DNA from: an uncultured Clostridia bacterium
GTDB taxonomy: Bacteria > Bacillota > Clostridia > Peptostreptococcales > Anaerovoracaceae
Assembly: GCA_934277655.1 (NCBI GenBank)
Contig: CAKQVC010000003.1
Span: forward strand, 1 to 23,678
DNA length: 23,678 bases
Direction of reading: 5' to 3'
The translations under genes and the position numbers were made by a program. A model generated the notes under the pieces. That model did not search any database and was not told the DNA's origin. It worked only from the letters and a program-made list of their open reading frames with translations. Shown here in pieces: positions 14,601-22,476 of this stretch (position 1 is the first letter of the stretch; each line of letters starts with the position of its first letter).

Positions 14601-17600
14601 CAAAAGACAGAATGTCGATGCATCCTATGACAAAGGCGAATATCCCTACATTGACTATTATCTGATATCAGCAATTCCGAACAACGCAGTAAAAGGAAAA
14701 ATTGAAGTTGAGAAAATCGGAGAGGTGCTGACGGGATTTCAGAAAACAGAAAAAGAGGGGTATACGATTTTCGAACCTGTTTTTGAGATGATTTCTTCGT
14801 TAAAGGATACGGTATTTGGGATCTTTGCTGCCGAGGATATTCAACTTCGTGACGGAAGTGAGGGACCGGAAATCTACGACAGCCTGACAGACGAAAAGAT
14901 CCTTTTACAACAGGAAAAACGTACACATTTATCAAATATATGGGAAAACATCAAGGCTTTCGCAGATAAACTACTCCATCCGAAAGAGTATACCGGTGCA
15001 AGATATGAGATTTCTACCTTTTCGCATGCATCCGGGGCACAGTTATGGTCAATTTTGGAACGGGAAACTTCTGAAACGAACGAGAAACGTACACTTTACA
15101 TTTCTCCGGAGCAGAAAGACACGAAGATGACCGGATCCTGGCAGACGTCAGAAGGAAATCTGGACTACCGATGGGACGTGGAAGTTACCATGAAAAATCA
15201 GGCAGATGGAAAAAACATTACGGATGTGAATCTTACTAAAACAACCTCCGTGCATGCAGGTGCAGAAGATCACCTTACTCTGACGACGATGAAAGGATGT
15301 GTCGGAGAGACGGAGCTTGATCCAATCCGAAACTACATGCCGATTTCCGATCCGACAAATTGGAAAGAAAGCTCTGCACTGGAAGCTTATGAGCATACGT
15401 ATTGGTATGAAGCGGATGGAAAAAGTACGGAATATGCCGATGGTACGGAATACAAGGATGACAGATTTACCTTCGGGGATCACACGGAAGTAGATCTTTC
15501 TCAATACAGTGCAGAACGATATTTGATAAAAGATTATGATCTTTATCTGTTGACTGCAGATGATATGAAACAGGAAGAACGAAAAACGGGAGAAAAACAA
15601 GTTTTGATCTCGGAAGGTATCGATGCAGATGGTGATGGAAAATATGATGGACCAGAGGATATTGCACCGGTCTATAAGAATGTTGACGTCATGGACACAA
15701 AGACAGCTTTTGAATGGGAACATAACGTGACATTGAAAGAAGGACTGCATGCCGGAGATTGTGCAGTAATGATCCAGGAAGATAAGACCTGCTCTGTCGC
15801 AGTCAAAGGTTATTATACAGCAGGAACATATACAGAATATGAAAGACCGTTCCGCTGGATAAATTCCGATGAAGAGGGAACACCGGAGAAGGAATATCGT
15901 GTCCCGGAAGGATGGACGCAGAAAGCACTTTCCGGTGACCGGAGAGAAGACCCTCAATATGTAGTTATTTTCAGAAAAGACGAAGCAGATGGACCAACAC
16001 AATATAAAGTTTTGCTGCAAGACGGACGCACCTGGCAGAAATGCTCTGCTGAAGGAAATTTCGTGCAGGCTGCAGTACAGGTTTATCAGATTCGTTATAC
16101 GCAGGCAGCTGACGATGAAAATGGAATTTTGATCGACATGGATGGGATCACAGTACAGGCAGGAAATGATCACAAGGATGGTGCTGCCAGAACAATTATT
16201 GATGGACCGGAGGATTTTCTGCACACGGCGGTAAAGGAAGTGGGACAGGGTTATCGGTGGTATGAAGAAAACGGAAGTCTTGTGTTCGAGACAACGTCGG
16301 AAACTGCACCGGTTTATTTCCTCTGGAAGGATGGAATCCGGGCAGAAATGAGTTATAAAGGCAACTCCTGTTATGCTGTCGTGACAGTTTCGGATGATGC
16401 CGTTGACTATTTAGGAAAACAAATTGTACCAATACTGAATTTTGTCCATTATGATTCCGAAAACAAAAAAGTACCAAAAATTTTAGACTGGTATTCATCT
16501 TTGACGCCGGAAAATCCTGTGAAAGAATTTGGCTCCAGAGAAGGACTTTCAGATGGAGTCAGTGTGAAAGCTACAAGGCATGAAAAAGCAGAAAGCGGAG
16601 CAAAAACCTGGTATACGATAGAAATCTCAACGAATCAGGAAGAAAATGTACCTTTGGAAATGACATTTGCCGATGGTTATACGATGTCTGTGTATTGTGC
16701 ACAGACAGCAAGTGGAAATGGTGTAGGCGTGATCGAACTGTATAATGTTTATAAGACGACCAGATATCCGGCGTCCTCTCTTGTAGAGACCATTACAACA
16801 GGCAGTGACGGGAAAGCAGTTTCAAGAAGTCTTCCTCTGGGAACTTATATTATCAGAGAACTTGACACGGAAAACGGATATGTGAATGATGGCAGCGAGC
16901 GGACGGTAACTTTGTCTTATAAGGATCAATTCACACCGCTTGTCTGGAAAGCTGCAAAATTTAAAAATTCTTTTATGAAAGTGCAGCTAGACTTAAAAAA
17001 AGTTTTTGAAACAGGATGGCAGACAGGGGTTTATGAAGCGGCACATGCCGGACAGGAGGCTGTCTTTGGAATTTATACAGCAGAAGAGATTTCAGCAAAG
17101 GGAAAAGGCATTATCCATGTGACAGAAAAGACAGCTGCTGAAGATACGCTGGTCGGGGTGTTAAGAATCGGATGCGGCAGTGATGGAATACCGTTTACTA
17201 CAGGGACAGAAGTAAAACTCCCGGAGGGAACCTACTACCTGAAAGAAATAAAGGCGCCGGCAGGGTATCAGCTGGGATCTGTAAAATATCTTTTCCATGT
17301 CGGAGAAGAAAAACAAAATCGTTCTGATGCTTGCACCTTTGATATGAAAACACCGGATGGCATTTATGGTTCATTAAGGATGACAGAGAAAGATATAGTA
17401 AAAACAGAAATTATTATCGAAAACAGAGAACCGATGCCACCTATTACTGTAGATAGCATACTTTATAACCTGGACAAGAATACAGATGACGAGGAAAAGG
17501 GTGTAGCCGTTGATGTGTCTGACGCTTTTTCAAAAGTGACTATTGAGACAAAATCGGATACACAGACAGAAGTCATTTTACCAAACGGTAGAAAGCTAAC

Positions 17601-19044
17601 GATTATCCCGGCAGAAAACCATTTTTCCTACAGGATTGACGAAGAAAACTTTACATGGATGCCGACGATATCCTATACAGGATATTATGCAGCGTATGAA
17701 GAAGTATGGGAAGGAATAGCACAGGATGAAGTAAAAACATTCTTAGAAGAAAGTTCAAGAGAAGCAGATACAGAACCGGACGTGCCCGAACAGAATGCAC
17801 TTAACCGCAGAACTTCTGTTTCTATGACAGGTGCAGGATCGGATAAAGAAAAACTGATCGTGAAAGCGGAGATAACTCACAGCATTGAAAAATCGAAACT
17901 GCAGAAACAGTACGAATCATCAGGCCTGCCTTCACAGGATATAATCCGTCAGATGGAAGAACATAAAGCTGTCATTACGGCAGAGAAGGGAACTTCTGCT
18001 ATCGTTCTTCCGGAAAGCCATGTCTGCAAAGAAGGAAAAACTTCAGAAATCCGAACCGTAACGGAAGAACAAAGAATTGAAATTACAGCTGGGCAGACGG
18101 CAATTTTTACGGCAGAGTGCGGTGCAAAAGTAAAAGTGGCTATGAATGAAAATGGGAATCTCAGCATGGAAATCCAGCATGTTTTGGAGGGAAGCTTCGA
18201 GGAAGAGAAAGAAAGTGAAGTGAAATCCGACAGAAACAGCCTGGAAAAAATCAAGGAACATTTTCAGTTCGCTAAAAACGTGACGTTTGCCAGACAGGAT
18301 ACATCTGCGGAGACTTTGATGATCAAGATCAATTCCGATAATGAAGAGGCACTGGCTGTAAAAAATGATCGCAAGCCGCCGGAAAATCCGCCTTATAAAC
18401 CAACGGAACCGGAGAATCCGTCTCCGGCTCCAGCTATAAAGACAAGTGCGTCCGGAAAAATAAGTGGTAACCATGTGATAGCTCCAGAGAAGAAAGCCGT
18501 GGTTGTCGATACCGTTTCTTATGAAAATTTAATGATAGGTCAGAAATACCATCTGAAAGGCATTTTGATGGATAAAATCACAGGAAAACCATTGCTGAAA
18601 AGCGGAGAAACAGTTTCTGCAGAAATCTGGTTTATACCCGAATCGGTTTCTGGGACAGTTGAAGTTATCTTTACCTTTGATGCATCGGAACTGGGAGACA
18701 GAGAGCTTGTTGTGTTTGAGAAACTGTTTATACAAAAAAAGGAGTCAGATGGAGAAACGTCAGAGTACCTGATCGCGTCACACGAAGATCTGCAGGATCA
18801 GGCACAGACTGTGTATGTACGAGAACAAGAACCGGAAGAACCGGAACAGCCAGAAAAACCACACCATCCGCAAACAGCAAAAAAACCAGTAAATCCTGAT
18901 AGACCATCAAAAACTCCAGGGGAAACCGTGCCGCCAAATGTTCCGAAGACCAGTGATGAAACAAATCCTGTTTTATATATTCTTCTTCTGGCAGCCAGTG
19001 TATGTATGCTTACAAAACTCTGTTGTACATATAAGAAAAAATAG
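11665..19044 (+). CDS. Giant cell-wall-anchored surface protein with thioester, Cna-B/SpaA and T-Q ester domains
   Basis: A 2459-aa probable adhesin. The start is ATG 11665, or ATG 11677 (AAAGGG 13 bases upstream; MKRRKVIKKAA is a good n-region). The signal peptide ends near ADA at residue 42. A thioester (TQXA-type) domain occupies about 45-240: Cys100 in VFCMEHG and Gln183 in ATQMLIWE would form the bond that can capture a host or surface ligand. A CxxCxxC (C555, C558, C561) follows, then Cna-B/SpaA domains near 606-735, 785-930, 1010-1060 plus 1693-1740 (apparently one domain split by about 600 residues) and 1745-1885. An EF-hand-like loop DADGDGKYDGPE lies at 1320-1331. After an acidic, low-complexity region, a VaFE/T-Q ester domain runs 2270-2385 (Thr2283 in VDTVSY, Gln2381 in AQTVYV). 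The C-terminus has a proline-rich stalk, VPKTS (2426-2430), a hydrophobic segment and TYKKK. No sortase gene is in view. Domain edges are approximate. Confidence 0.9.
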   Translation: MDLNMKRRKVIKKAAATLLAFAIVLSSFPLGMLMGTTEKADATMRGRLGMENLSGYRFTNSRYMQIFTADYQNQTIYKGSATEAGMMMKRYLVDDTLVFCMEHGVVQKSMTLKATDYRKSSFYAAYNNAGKGYAVRNMYRVLMYGPVSGSSITELNQLGFSDSKYYGKNSRSYTLSDWIAATQMLIWESQQLMRNKNFDKVANGMFYQDSWRGNKTDPIEKNHYANQIAGTAAIDIYNFMAGKIKEKISFDTSIASADQSKPKTLTAAATGELPYTLTIKGGSKAGAVTVTDEKGKKIKGLQINFDQRRREYKLVIFDESVWNKTIVVRHDDSAAQRAEKYLKKNNEKYSRYFWEYETADSHTQGMISGLTDPDAGYLKLVKGKENKELSEERCHPDDPDVFPTLYFPIEKIDANPGFDNDSHTPMGDAKLNAVYTLERKIGKNSWEKIDQIQMDELGKQEVFSDQPFQTAEDLLAYRTESGSLTGCAHPITDSEGNIIGYRHISPKTPTKREWDVLVQYRITETRPEGRYIDPDTWQGEREYSFSYKAETHDTCSYCLDCDSLPWTAITYDFRWKTEKGEGTEYTTGETETPEDELNYDNEIFVNDCFRGNLQIIKSNEKENPFKDSLAGGADSNISLDSRWTVKLQSKGFENEEYVHLVSGKPEILTGGTHQYTVSRDKGATICNSENPLIPGTNGTLIVKDLPFGTYIVTEVKADDPMYVLEEFTVTIDEHNGNNGPVNGQGSFGGYDKTGISPSGGSASGSGDYWNNRYDVNIRDKIKENKVKIVKTDSETGKKIPLEGTKIFIRYKGNPDYTDTENREKFGPSGTEAKNTYNRFLPNAESINSKSQNYVFELDENGTFSIPYRLPYGRYEVLEWLLPEGYYVGAYGTDGIARSHNFGLVEEGQLAVKSPKDRFDGTVADYGIYNKDGKKVVYQDKEKYSFDQLKDMVTNQYTFEVTKQTLHKDGNYTQLVTFDGKRQNVDASYDKGEYPYIDYYLISAIPNNAVKGKIEVEKIGEVLTGFQKTEKEGYTIFEPVFEMISSLKDTVFGIFAAEDIQLRDGSEGPEIYDSLTDEKILLQQEKRTHLSNIWENIKAFADKLLHPKEYTGARYEISTFSHASGAQLWSILERETSETNEKRTLYISPEQKDTKMTGSWQTSEGNLDYRWDVEVTMKNQADGKNITDVNLTKTTSVHAGAEDHLTLTTMKGCVGETELDPIRNYMPISDPTNWKESSALEAYEHTYWYEADGKSTEYADGTEYKDDRFTFGDHTEVDLSQYSAERYLIKDYDLYLLTADDMKQEERKTGEKQVLISEGIDADGDGKYDGPEDIAPVYKNVDVMDTKTAFEWEHNVTLKEGLHAGDCAVMIQEDKTCSVAVKGYYTAGTYTEYERPFRWINSDEEGTPEKEYRVPEGWTQKALSGDRREDPQYVVIFRKDEADGPTQYKVLLQDGRTWQKCSAEGNFVQAAVQVYQIRYTQAADDENGILIDMDGITVQAGNDHKDGAARTIIDGPEDFLHTAVKEVGQGYRWYEENGSLVFETTSETAPVYFLWKDGIRAEMSYKGNSCYAVVTVSDDAVDYLGKQIVPILNFVHYDSENKKVPKILDWYSSLTPENPVKEFGSREGLSDGVSVKATRHEKAESGAKTWYTIEISTNQEENVPLEMTFADGYTMSVYCAQTASGNGVGVIELYNVYKTTRYPASSLVETITTGSDGKAVSRSLPLGTYIIRELDTENGYVNDGSERTVTLSYKDQFTPLVWKAAKFKNSFMKVQLDLKKVFETGWQTGVYEAAHAGQEAVFGIYTAEEISAKGKGIIHVTEKTAAEDTLVGVLRIGCGSDGIPFTTGTEVKLPEGTYYLKEIKAPAGYQLGSVKYLFHVGEEKQNRSDACTFDMKTPDGIYGSLRMTEKDIVKTEIIIENREPMPPITVDSILYNLDKNTDDEEKGVAVDVSDAFSKVTIETKSDTQTEVILPNGRKLTIIPAENHFSYRIDEENFTWMPTISYTGYYAAYEEVWEGIAQDEVKTFLEESSREADTEPDVPEQNALNRRTSVSMTGAGSDKEKLIVKAEITHSIEKSKLQKQYESSGLPSQDIIRQMEEHKAVITAEKGTSAIVLPESHVCKEGKTSEIRTVTEEQRIEITAGQTAIFTAECGAKVKVAMNENGNLSMEIQHVLEGSFEEEKESEVKSDRNSLEKIKEHFQFAKNVTFARQDTSAETLMIKINSDNEEALAVKNDRKPPENPPYKPTEPENPSPAPAIKTSASGKISGNHVIAPEKKAVVVDTVSYENLMIGQKYHLKGILMDKITGKPLLKSGETVSAEIWFIPESVSGTVEVIFTFDASELGDRELVVFEKLFIQKKESDGETSEYLIASHEDLQDQAQTVYVREQEPEEPEQPEKPHHPQTAKKPVNPDRPSKTPGETVPPNVPKTSDETNPVLYILLLAASVCMLTKLCCTYKKK

Positions 19045-19068
19045 TTCCACTACCGTGCCGATCTGTGC

Positions 19069-19074
19069 TATACT
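19069..19074 (+). promoter_or_regulatory. Extended -10 promoter of the lipoprotein gene
   Basis: TATACT at 19069-19074 is preceded by TGC (extended -10). The -35 candidate TTCCAC (19045-19050, 18-base spacer) is weak. It begins immediately after the surface protein gene's stop, so the lipoprotein can be expressed on its own. Confidence 0.6.
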
Positions 19075-19140
19075 AGGGATGAAAAGAGGGCTGCATGCTG
19101 GCGGTTGTTTTCGTCCATGTGCCAGCCCCCGATGTCCCTA
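19074..19140 (+). other. Structured leader of the lipoprotein mRNA
   Basis: Outer arms TAGGGA (19074-19079) / TCCCTA (19135-19140) and inner arms GGGCTG (19088-19093) / CAGCCC (19123-19128) form a long hairpin. An alternative inner stem GCTGGC (19097-19102) / GCCAGC (19121-19126) shares part of the same 3' strand. No T run follows, so it is not an obvious terminator. AAGGAGG comes 14 bases after it. It could regulate or stabilise the mRNA. Confidence 0.45.
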
Positions 19141-19169
19141 AATATGGGCAGAAAAGGAGGAAATGAAGA

Positions 19170-20198
19170 ATGAAAAAAATCATGGCAGTATTCCTTACAG
19201 TCACAATGATATTTGCTTTCTGCGGCTGTATGGAAACAACGAACAGTGTAACGATCAACCAGGACGGTTCCGGTAGCAGTGAAACGATTGTCGATGTGGA
19301 CAAAGAAATGTATGACAGCATGCTGGATGTTGCCGGAAATCTAGTCGGAGGCGAAGATTTTGATCCGTTTGATGGAGAAACACCGGTGGTTGTTACCAAG
19401 GATGGAAAAGAATATTATGAGACTAAGGATTCCAAAAGTTTTGCAAATTATGCCGAATTGAAAAAACTTTTAAGCGAAGACTATCAAGATGCTTATGCAT
19501 CGGAAAACGGCATACGTTTCGCGATGGAAGCCTTGATGACATCTGCAGAGTATGAGGAGGCAAAAAGTGGCTATGCATCTCTGGGTGTGGATATGGAAGA
19601 TTTATTGAAAATAACAATTAGTATTACCATGCCGAAGCCGATTGTTAAAGTCAGCAAATTGGGAACAATTTCGGAAGACGGACTTACCGCTTCGTTCAAT
19701 GTTACGATGAAAGACTGCACGAAAGATCTTGACTTCGTTGTCTCTACAGCAGAAGAAAAAACCGCACCTACCGTAACAGGAGTTGCCGCAGGAAAAACTT
19801 ATAACAAGGCAGTGACCTTTAAGGCCAAAGATATCAGCGGGATTGCATCTGCAAGCTACAGCAAAGCCGGAGAAAGCAGTAAAGCATTCTCTCTTTCCAA
19901 GAAAGTAACAAAATCCGGAAAATATACGGTAACGGCAACAGACTACTACGGCAACAAAAAAATTGTAACATTCACGATCAAAGATAAAACAAAGCCAACG
20001 GTTATCGGTGTAAAGAACAACAATGTTTACAAGTCCAAGAGAACCATCAAGTATAAAGATAACTGCGGAATTTCCAAAGCAACTCTTAACGGCAAAAAGA
20101 TTACAAACGGGAAGACTGTTTCAAAGAAAGGCAGCTACAAACTGGTGGTAACCGATGTAAATGGTCTGAAAACGACGGTAAAATTTAAAATTAAATAA
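19170..20198 (+). CDS. Lipoprotein with two C-terminal Ig-like repeats
   Basis: A 342-aa exported protein. ATG 19170 follows AAGGAGG by 9 bases. The signal peptide MKKIMAVFLTVTMIFAFCGC ends in a lipobox-like FCGC, with Cys20 as the probable lipidated residue, so the protein should be held on the outer face of the membrane. The next segment (MYDSMLDVAGNL..., to about residue 190) is an alpha/beta region with a SVTINQDGSG start, resembling LppM-type lipoproteins. Then come two related Ig-like units, at about 195-270 (APTVTGVAAGKTYNKAVTFK) and 272-342 (KPTVIGVKNNNVYKSKRTIK), each ending in a YTVTATDYYGNKK / YKLVVTDVNGLKT strand. The C-terminus is lysine-rich. It has its own promoter, leader hairpin and terminator. 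No specific function can be given. Confidence 0.75.
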   Translation: MKKIMAVFLTVTMIFAFCGCMETTNSVTINQDGSGSSETIVDVDKEMYDSMLDVAGNLVGGEDFDPFDGETPVVVTKDGKEYYETKDSKSFANYAELKKLLSEDYQDAYASENGIRFAMEALMTSAEYEEAKSGYASLGVDMEDLLKITISITMPKPIVKVSKLGTISEDGLTASFNVTMKDCTKDLDFVVSTAEEKTAPTVTGVAAGKTYNKAVTFKAKDISGIASASYSKAGESSKAFSLSKKVTKSGKYTVTATDYYGNKKIVTFTIKDKTKPTVIGVKNNNVYKSKRTIKYKDNCGISKATLNGKKITNGKTVSKKGSYKLVVTDVNGLKTTVKFKIK

Positions 20199-20203
20199 GA
20201 GAA

Positions 20204-20248
20204 AACGGATTGATTTTCGAAAGGACGGGAGTCAATCCGTTCTTTTTT
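20204..20248 (+). terminator. Rho-independent terminator of the lipoprotein gene
   Basis: A perfect 10-bp stem AACGGATTGA (20204-20213) / TCAATCCGTT (20232-20241) followed by C and six T (to 20248). Confidence 0.92.
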
Positions 20249-20280
20249 GGAAAAAGTATGCAAAAGTAGTAGAATAACTA

Positions 20281-20309
20281 TTTACAATTCCTTTTTCGTG
20301 TGATACAAT
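20281..20309 (+). promoter_or_regulatory. Promoter of the pantothenate kinase gene
   Basis: TTTACA (20281-20286), a 17-base spacer and TACAAT (20304-20309). The predicted start at about 20316 gives a leader of roughly 140 bases. A 20-codon ORF (ATG 20408, overlapping the kinase start) lies in that leader but has no SD sequence. Confidence 0.75.
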
Positions 20310-20457
20310 TAACAATGTTTTGTTGCACAGAATTTGCCCGCAGCAGGTTTTGTGCCAAGGTTCTTAATTAAAGGAAAGACTTCCAAAAGACCTTGATCAA
20401 GAAAAAAATGGAGAAACAAATTTTCATTGACCCAAAAGAAAAGAGGACATTACAGAA

Positions 20458-21312
20458 ATGGGAATTGTAGTAGGAATCGATATTGGCGGAAGTACGACGA
20501 AAATAGCAGGGTTTGACCAAGATAAAATGCTTATACCGGTTCAGATTTCGGCAAATAATGCGATTGCATCTTTATTCGGTGCATTCGGTAAATTTTTATA
20601 TGATAATCAGCTTGCACTAAACGATATTGAACAGGTAAACCTGACGGGTGTAGGATGCGCTGTGATCGATCAGTCGATTTACGGACTGCCGACCTATAAA
20701 GTGGATGAATTTACCGCAAATGGTGTAGGTGGTGGATATTTTGCACAGGGAAAACAGGAATTTATGGTTGTCAGCATGGGAACCGGAACTTCCTTTGTAG
20801 GGGTAAAGAACGGTGTACCGACACATCTGGGAGGTATCGGAATTGGTGGAGGAACAATTATCGGACTGTCAAAATTAATTTTGAACACAGATGATATTGA
20901 TAAAATCCAGGAACTGGCATCTACCGGCCGCGTTGGTTATATTGATCTGCGGATCGGGGATATTTCCGAAAAACCTTTACCGGGGCTGAATTTGGAAATT
21001 ACTGCTTCTAATTTTGGTAAAGCATCTTCCAGAGCGAACTGCGAAGATAAAGCAGCTGGAATTGTGCATATGGTCATTGAGACAATCTGCCAGACAGCGG
21101 CATTAATATCGCAGGGAACCAACATGAAAGACTTTATCTTGATTGGGGCTTTAACAAATTTCCCTGAGTGCGAAGCTGTTTGCAGCATGATTAAAACGTT
21201 GTTTCCGGATCTTACTTTCCATGTGCCGGAAGCCGGAGAGTATGGAACTGCTATCGGTACAGCATTAGCAGAGAATTGCTGCCTGAAATATGTGGGCGGA
21301 AGCAAAGACTGA
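20458..21312 (+). CDS. coaW: Type II pantothenate kinase
   Basis: Phosphorylates pantothenate, the first step of coenzyme A synthesis, in the cytosol. The 284-aa product has the ASKHA-fold signatures of the type II (eukaryote/Staphylococcus-like) enzyme: GIDIGGSTTKI (phosphate-binding loop, about residues 7-17), DEFTANGVGGGY (about 82-93, bearing the acidic residue), VSMGTGTS, HLGGIGIGGGTIIGLSKL and ILIGALTNFPE (adenosine loop). A C-terminal PEAGEYGTAIGTALAE completes it. The start at ATG 20458 has AGAGG 11 bases upstream. A promoter at 20281 and a bidirectional terminator at 21351 make it a one-gene unit. Type II enzymes are typically not inhibited by CoA, unlike type I; that is family knowledge. 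Similarity to BadF-type ATPases is shared by the fold but the length and motifs favour PanK. Confidence 0.85.
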   Translation: MGIVVGIDIGGSTTKIAGFDQDKMLIPVQISANNAIASLFGAFGKFLYDNQLALNDIEQVNLTGVGCAVIDQSIYGLPTYKVDEFTANGVGGGYFAQGKQEFMVVSMGTGTSFVGVKNGVPTHLGGIGIGGGTIIGLSKLILNTDDIDKIQELASTGRVGYIDLRIGDISEKPLPGLNLEITASNFGKASSRANCEDKAAGIVHMVIETICQTAALISQGTNMKDFILIGALTNFPECEAVCSMIKTLFPDLTFHVPEAGEYGTAIGTALAENCCLKYVGGSKD

Positions 21313-21350
21313 TTTCCAACCTGAAAAATTGAAAAGTAAAACCAGAGTAA

Positions 21351-21413
21351 AAAAACTGCCTGCTCTTTCGAACCAGCTGTAAACAGTTGTGCTTCGAAAG
21401 ACAGGCAGTTTTT
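21351..21413. terminator. Bidirectional terminator between the kinase and the PHP gene
   Basis: Arms AAAAACTGCCTG-TCTTTCGAA (21351-21372) and TTCGAAAGA-CAGGCAGTTTTT (21393-21413) form a nearly perfect hairpin of about 20 bp. An A run at the left and a T run at the right allow termination on either strand. It serves the + strand kinase gene and the convergent - strand PHP gene that ends at 21456. Confidence 0.9.
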
Positions 21414-21455
21414 GTGATTGCGGTTTGAATTTATGATCTGATGGGAATGAAAGGA

Positions 21456-22379
21456 TTAAAGAGGAATCTCACGGAAACCGTCTGCGGTAATGATCGATAC
21501 AGAAGTAAAGCCGCAGGATCTGGCAAGCTGAACTGCCTGATCAAAAGCGTATGTCAGGGTATCAACCGCATGGCTGTCACTGTTGATCATGACTTTACCG
21601 CCACGCCTTTGGATTTCTTTTAAAATGTCTGCAGACGGATATGGGACGCTGCGCCAGCCGCGAGAAATAGCACCTGTATTTATCTCAAAAATAGGAAAAG
21701 TTCCGGATTTCTCTGCAGCAGCTGAGTGAGGGAAGTCTCTGAAAATCTGATCCAGTGCAGAGCATACAGACTGACGGTAGCGAGTGTCTTTTTCATCGAA
21801 CCACGGAGTCTTTTCATTGAACTTTGTAATAAGATCGAAATGTCCGATGATATGGCATCCTGTTACAGCAGGAAGCTGAGCAACGGTTTGGTAATAGTGG
21901 TCAATGAAAGCGTAAGCATCGCCGTTATACTGCTCCTTTACCGCTTTTAAAATACAGTCCAGATCCCAGTCAATATAATCATAGTGGCTGCGGTCGTATC
22001 CGTGGAAGTAATCCAACTGACCGGAGGCAGGAGCAGCATCCGCATTATGCTGACAAAATGGAAAAACGGCATGAACCGAGCCGATGACATAGTCATAGTC
22101 ATCTGTAGGCTCATCGGAACCGAAATCCTGTTCGATACCGCAGAGAATTTCAATCTGATCTGCATATTTCTTTTTCAGAAATTGAATTTCATGCCAATAC
22201 TTTTTCGTGTTCTCAAGGCTCATGCAGTAGGATTTATCATAAGCTGTATAACTGTGCCCGGAGAAACCGATGGTGCAGAGTCCGTTCCGGATGGCACTCT
22301 GAACCATTTCTTCTAAAGATGCAGTTCCGTCACAAAAAGTTGTATGTGTATGGTAATTATATGGTATACTGTTAATCAT
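21456..22379 (-). CDS. PHP-domain phosphatase, histidinol-phosphatase (HisK/HisJ-like)
   Basis: A 307-aa cytosolic metal-dependent phosphoesterase of the PHP superfamily. HisK-type members remove phosphate from histidinol phosphate in histidine synthesis. Metal-ligand motifs are HTHTTFCDG (His10, His12), FSGHSY, GIEQDF, GSVHAV, GHFDLI and the C-terminal SDSH; EINTG lies between. Length and order match HisJ/HisK-like proteins. The start ATG is at 22379 (reverse strand). The best SD (AGGAG) is 15 bases upstream, which is long, but no closer in-frame start exists. Upstream on the minus strand is TATGAT (complement of 22418-22423) with a TGC extended -10. No other histidine genes are in view, so the exact substrate is open. 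It converges with the kinase gene and diverges from the 22477 gene. Confidence 0.85.
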   Translation of the reverse strand: MINSIPYNYHTHTTFCDGTASLEEMVQSAIRNGLCTIGFSGHSYTAYDKSYCMSLENTKKYWHEIQFLKKKYADQIEILCGIEQDFGSDEPTDDYDYVIGSVHAVFPFCQHNADAAPASGQLDYFHGYDRSHYDYIDWDLDCILKAVKEQYNGDAYAFIDHYYQTVAQLPAVTGCHIIGHFDLITKFNEKTPWFDEKDTRYRQSVCSALDQIFRDFPHSAAAEKSGTFPIFEINTGAISRGWRSVPYPSADILKEIQRRGGKVMINSDSHAVDTLTYAFDQAVQLARSCGFTSVSIITADGFREIPL

Positions 22380-22417
22380 AGCAAAGCATGATAGCTCCTT
22401 TCAGAATTTATGCGTTT

Positions 22418-22423
22418 ATCATA
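22418..22423 (-). promoter_or_regulatory. Possible extended -10 of the PHP gene promoter
   Basis: On the minus strand TGCTATGAT ends here (TATGAT with a TGC extension). There is no good -35, and the divergent 22477 gene must use sequence in the same 100-base gap. Confidence 0.4.
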
Positions 22424-22476
22424 GCATAAGTTTTTGAAAATATCCACTGAAACTTGAGAGAGGCAACAACATAGAA

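Noticed and set aside
15148..16224. 358-codon open frame on the minus strand inside the giant surface gene
   Set aside because: It is antisense to a clear protein domain chain, has no good start signals and its translation is cysteine- and isoleucine-rich as expected for a complement shadow.
20408..20470. 20-codon ORF overlapping the pantothenate kinase start
   Set aside because: No SD sequence is present and nothing suggests translation; kept only as a note in the promoter entry.
21984..22316. 110-codon plus-strand frame opposite the PHP phosphatase
   Set aside because: The minus-strand frame has all PHP metal motifs, so this is a shadow.
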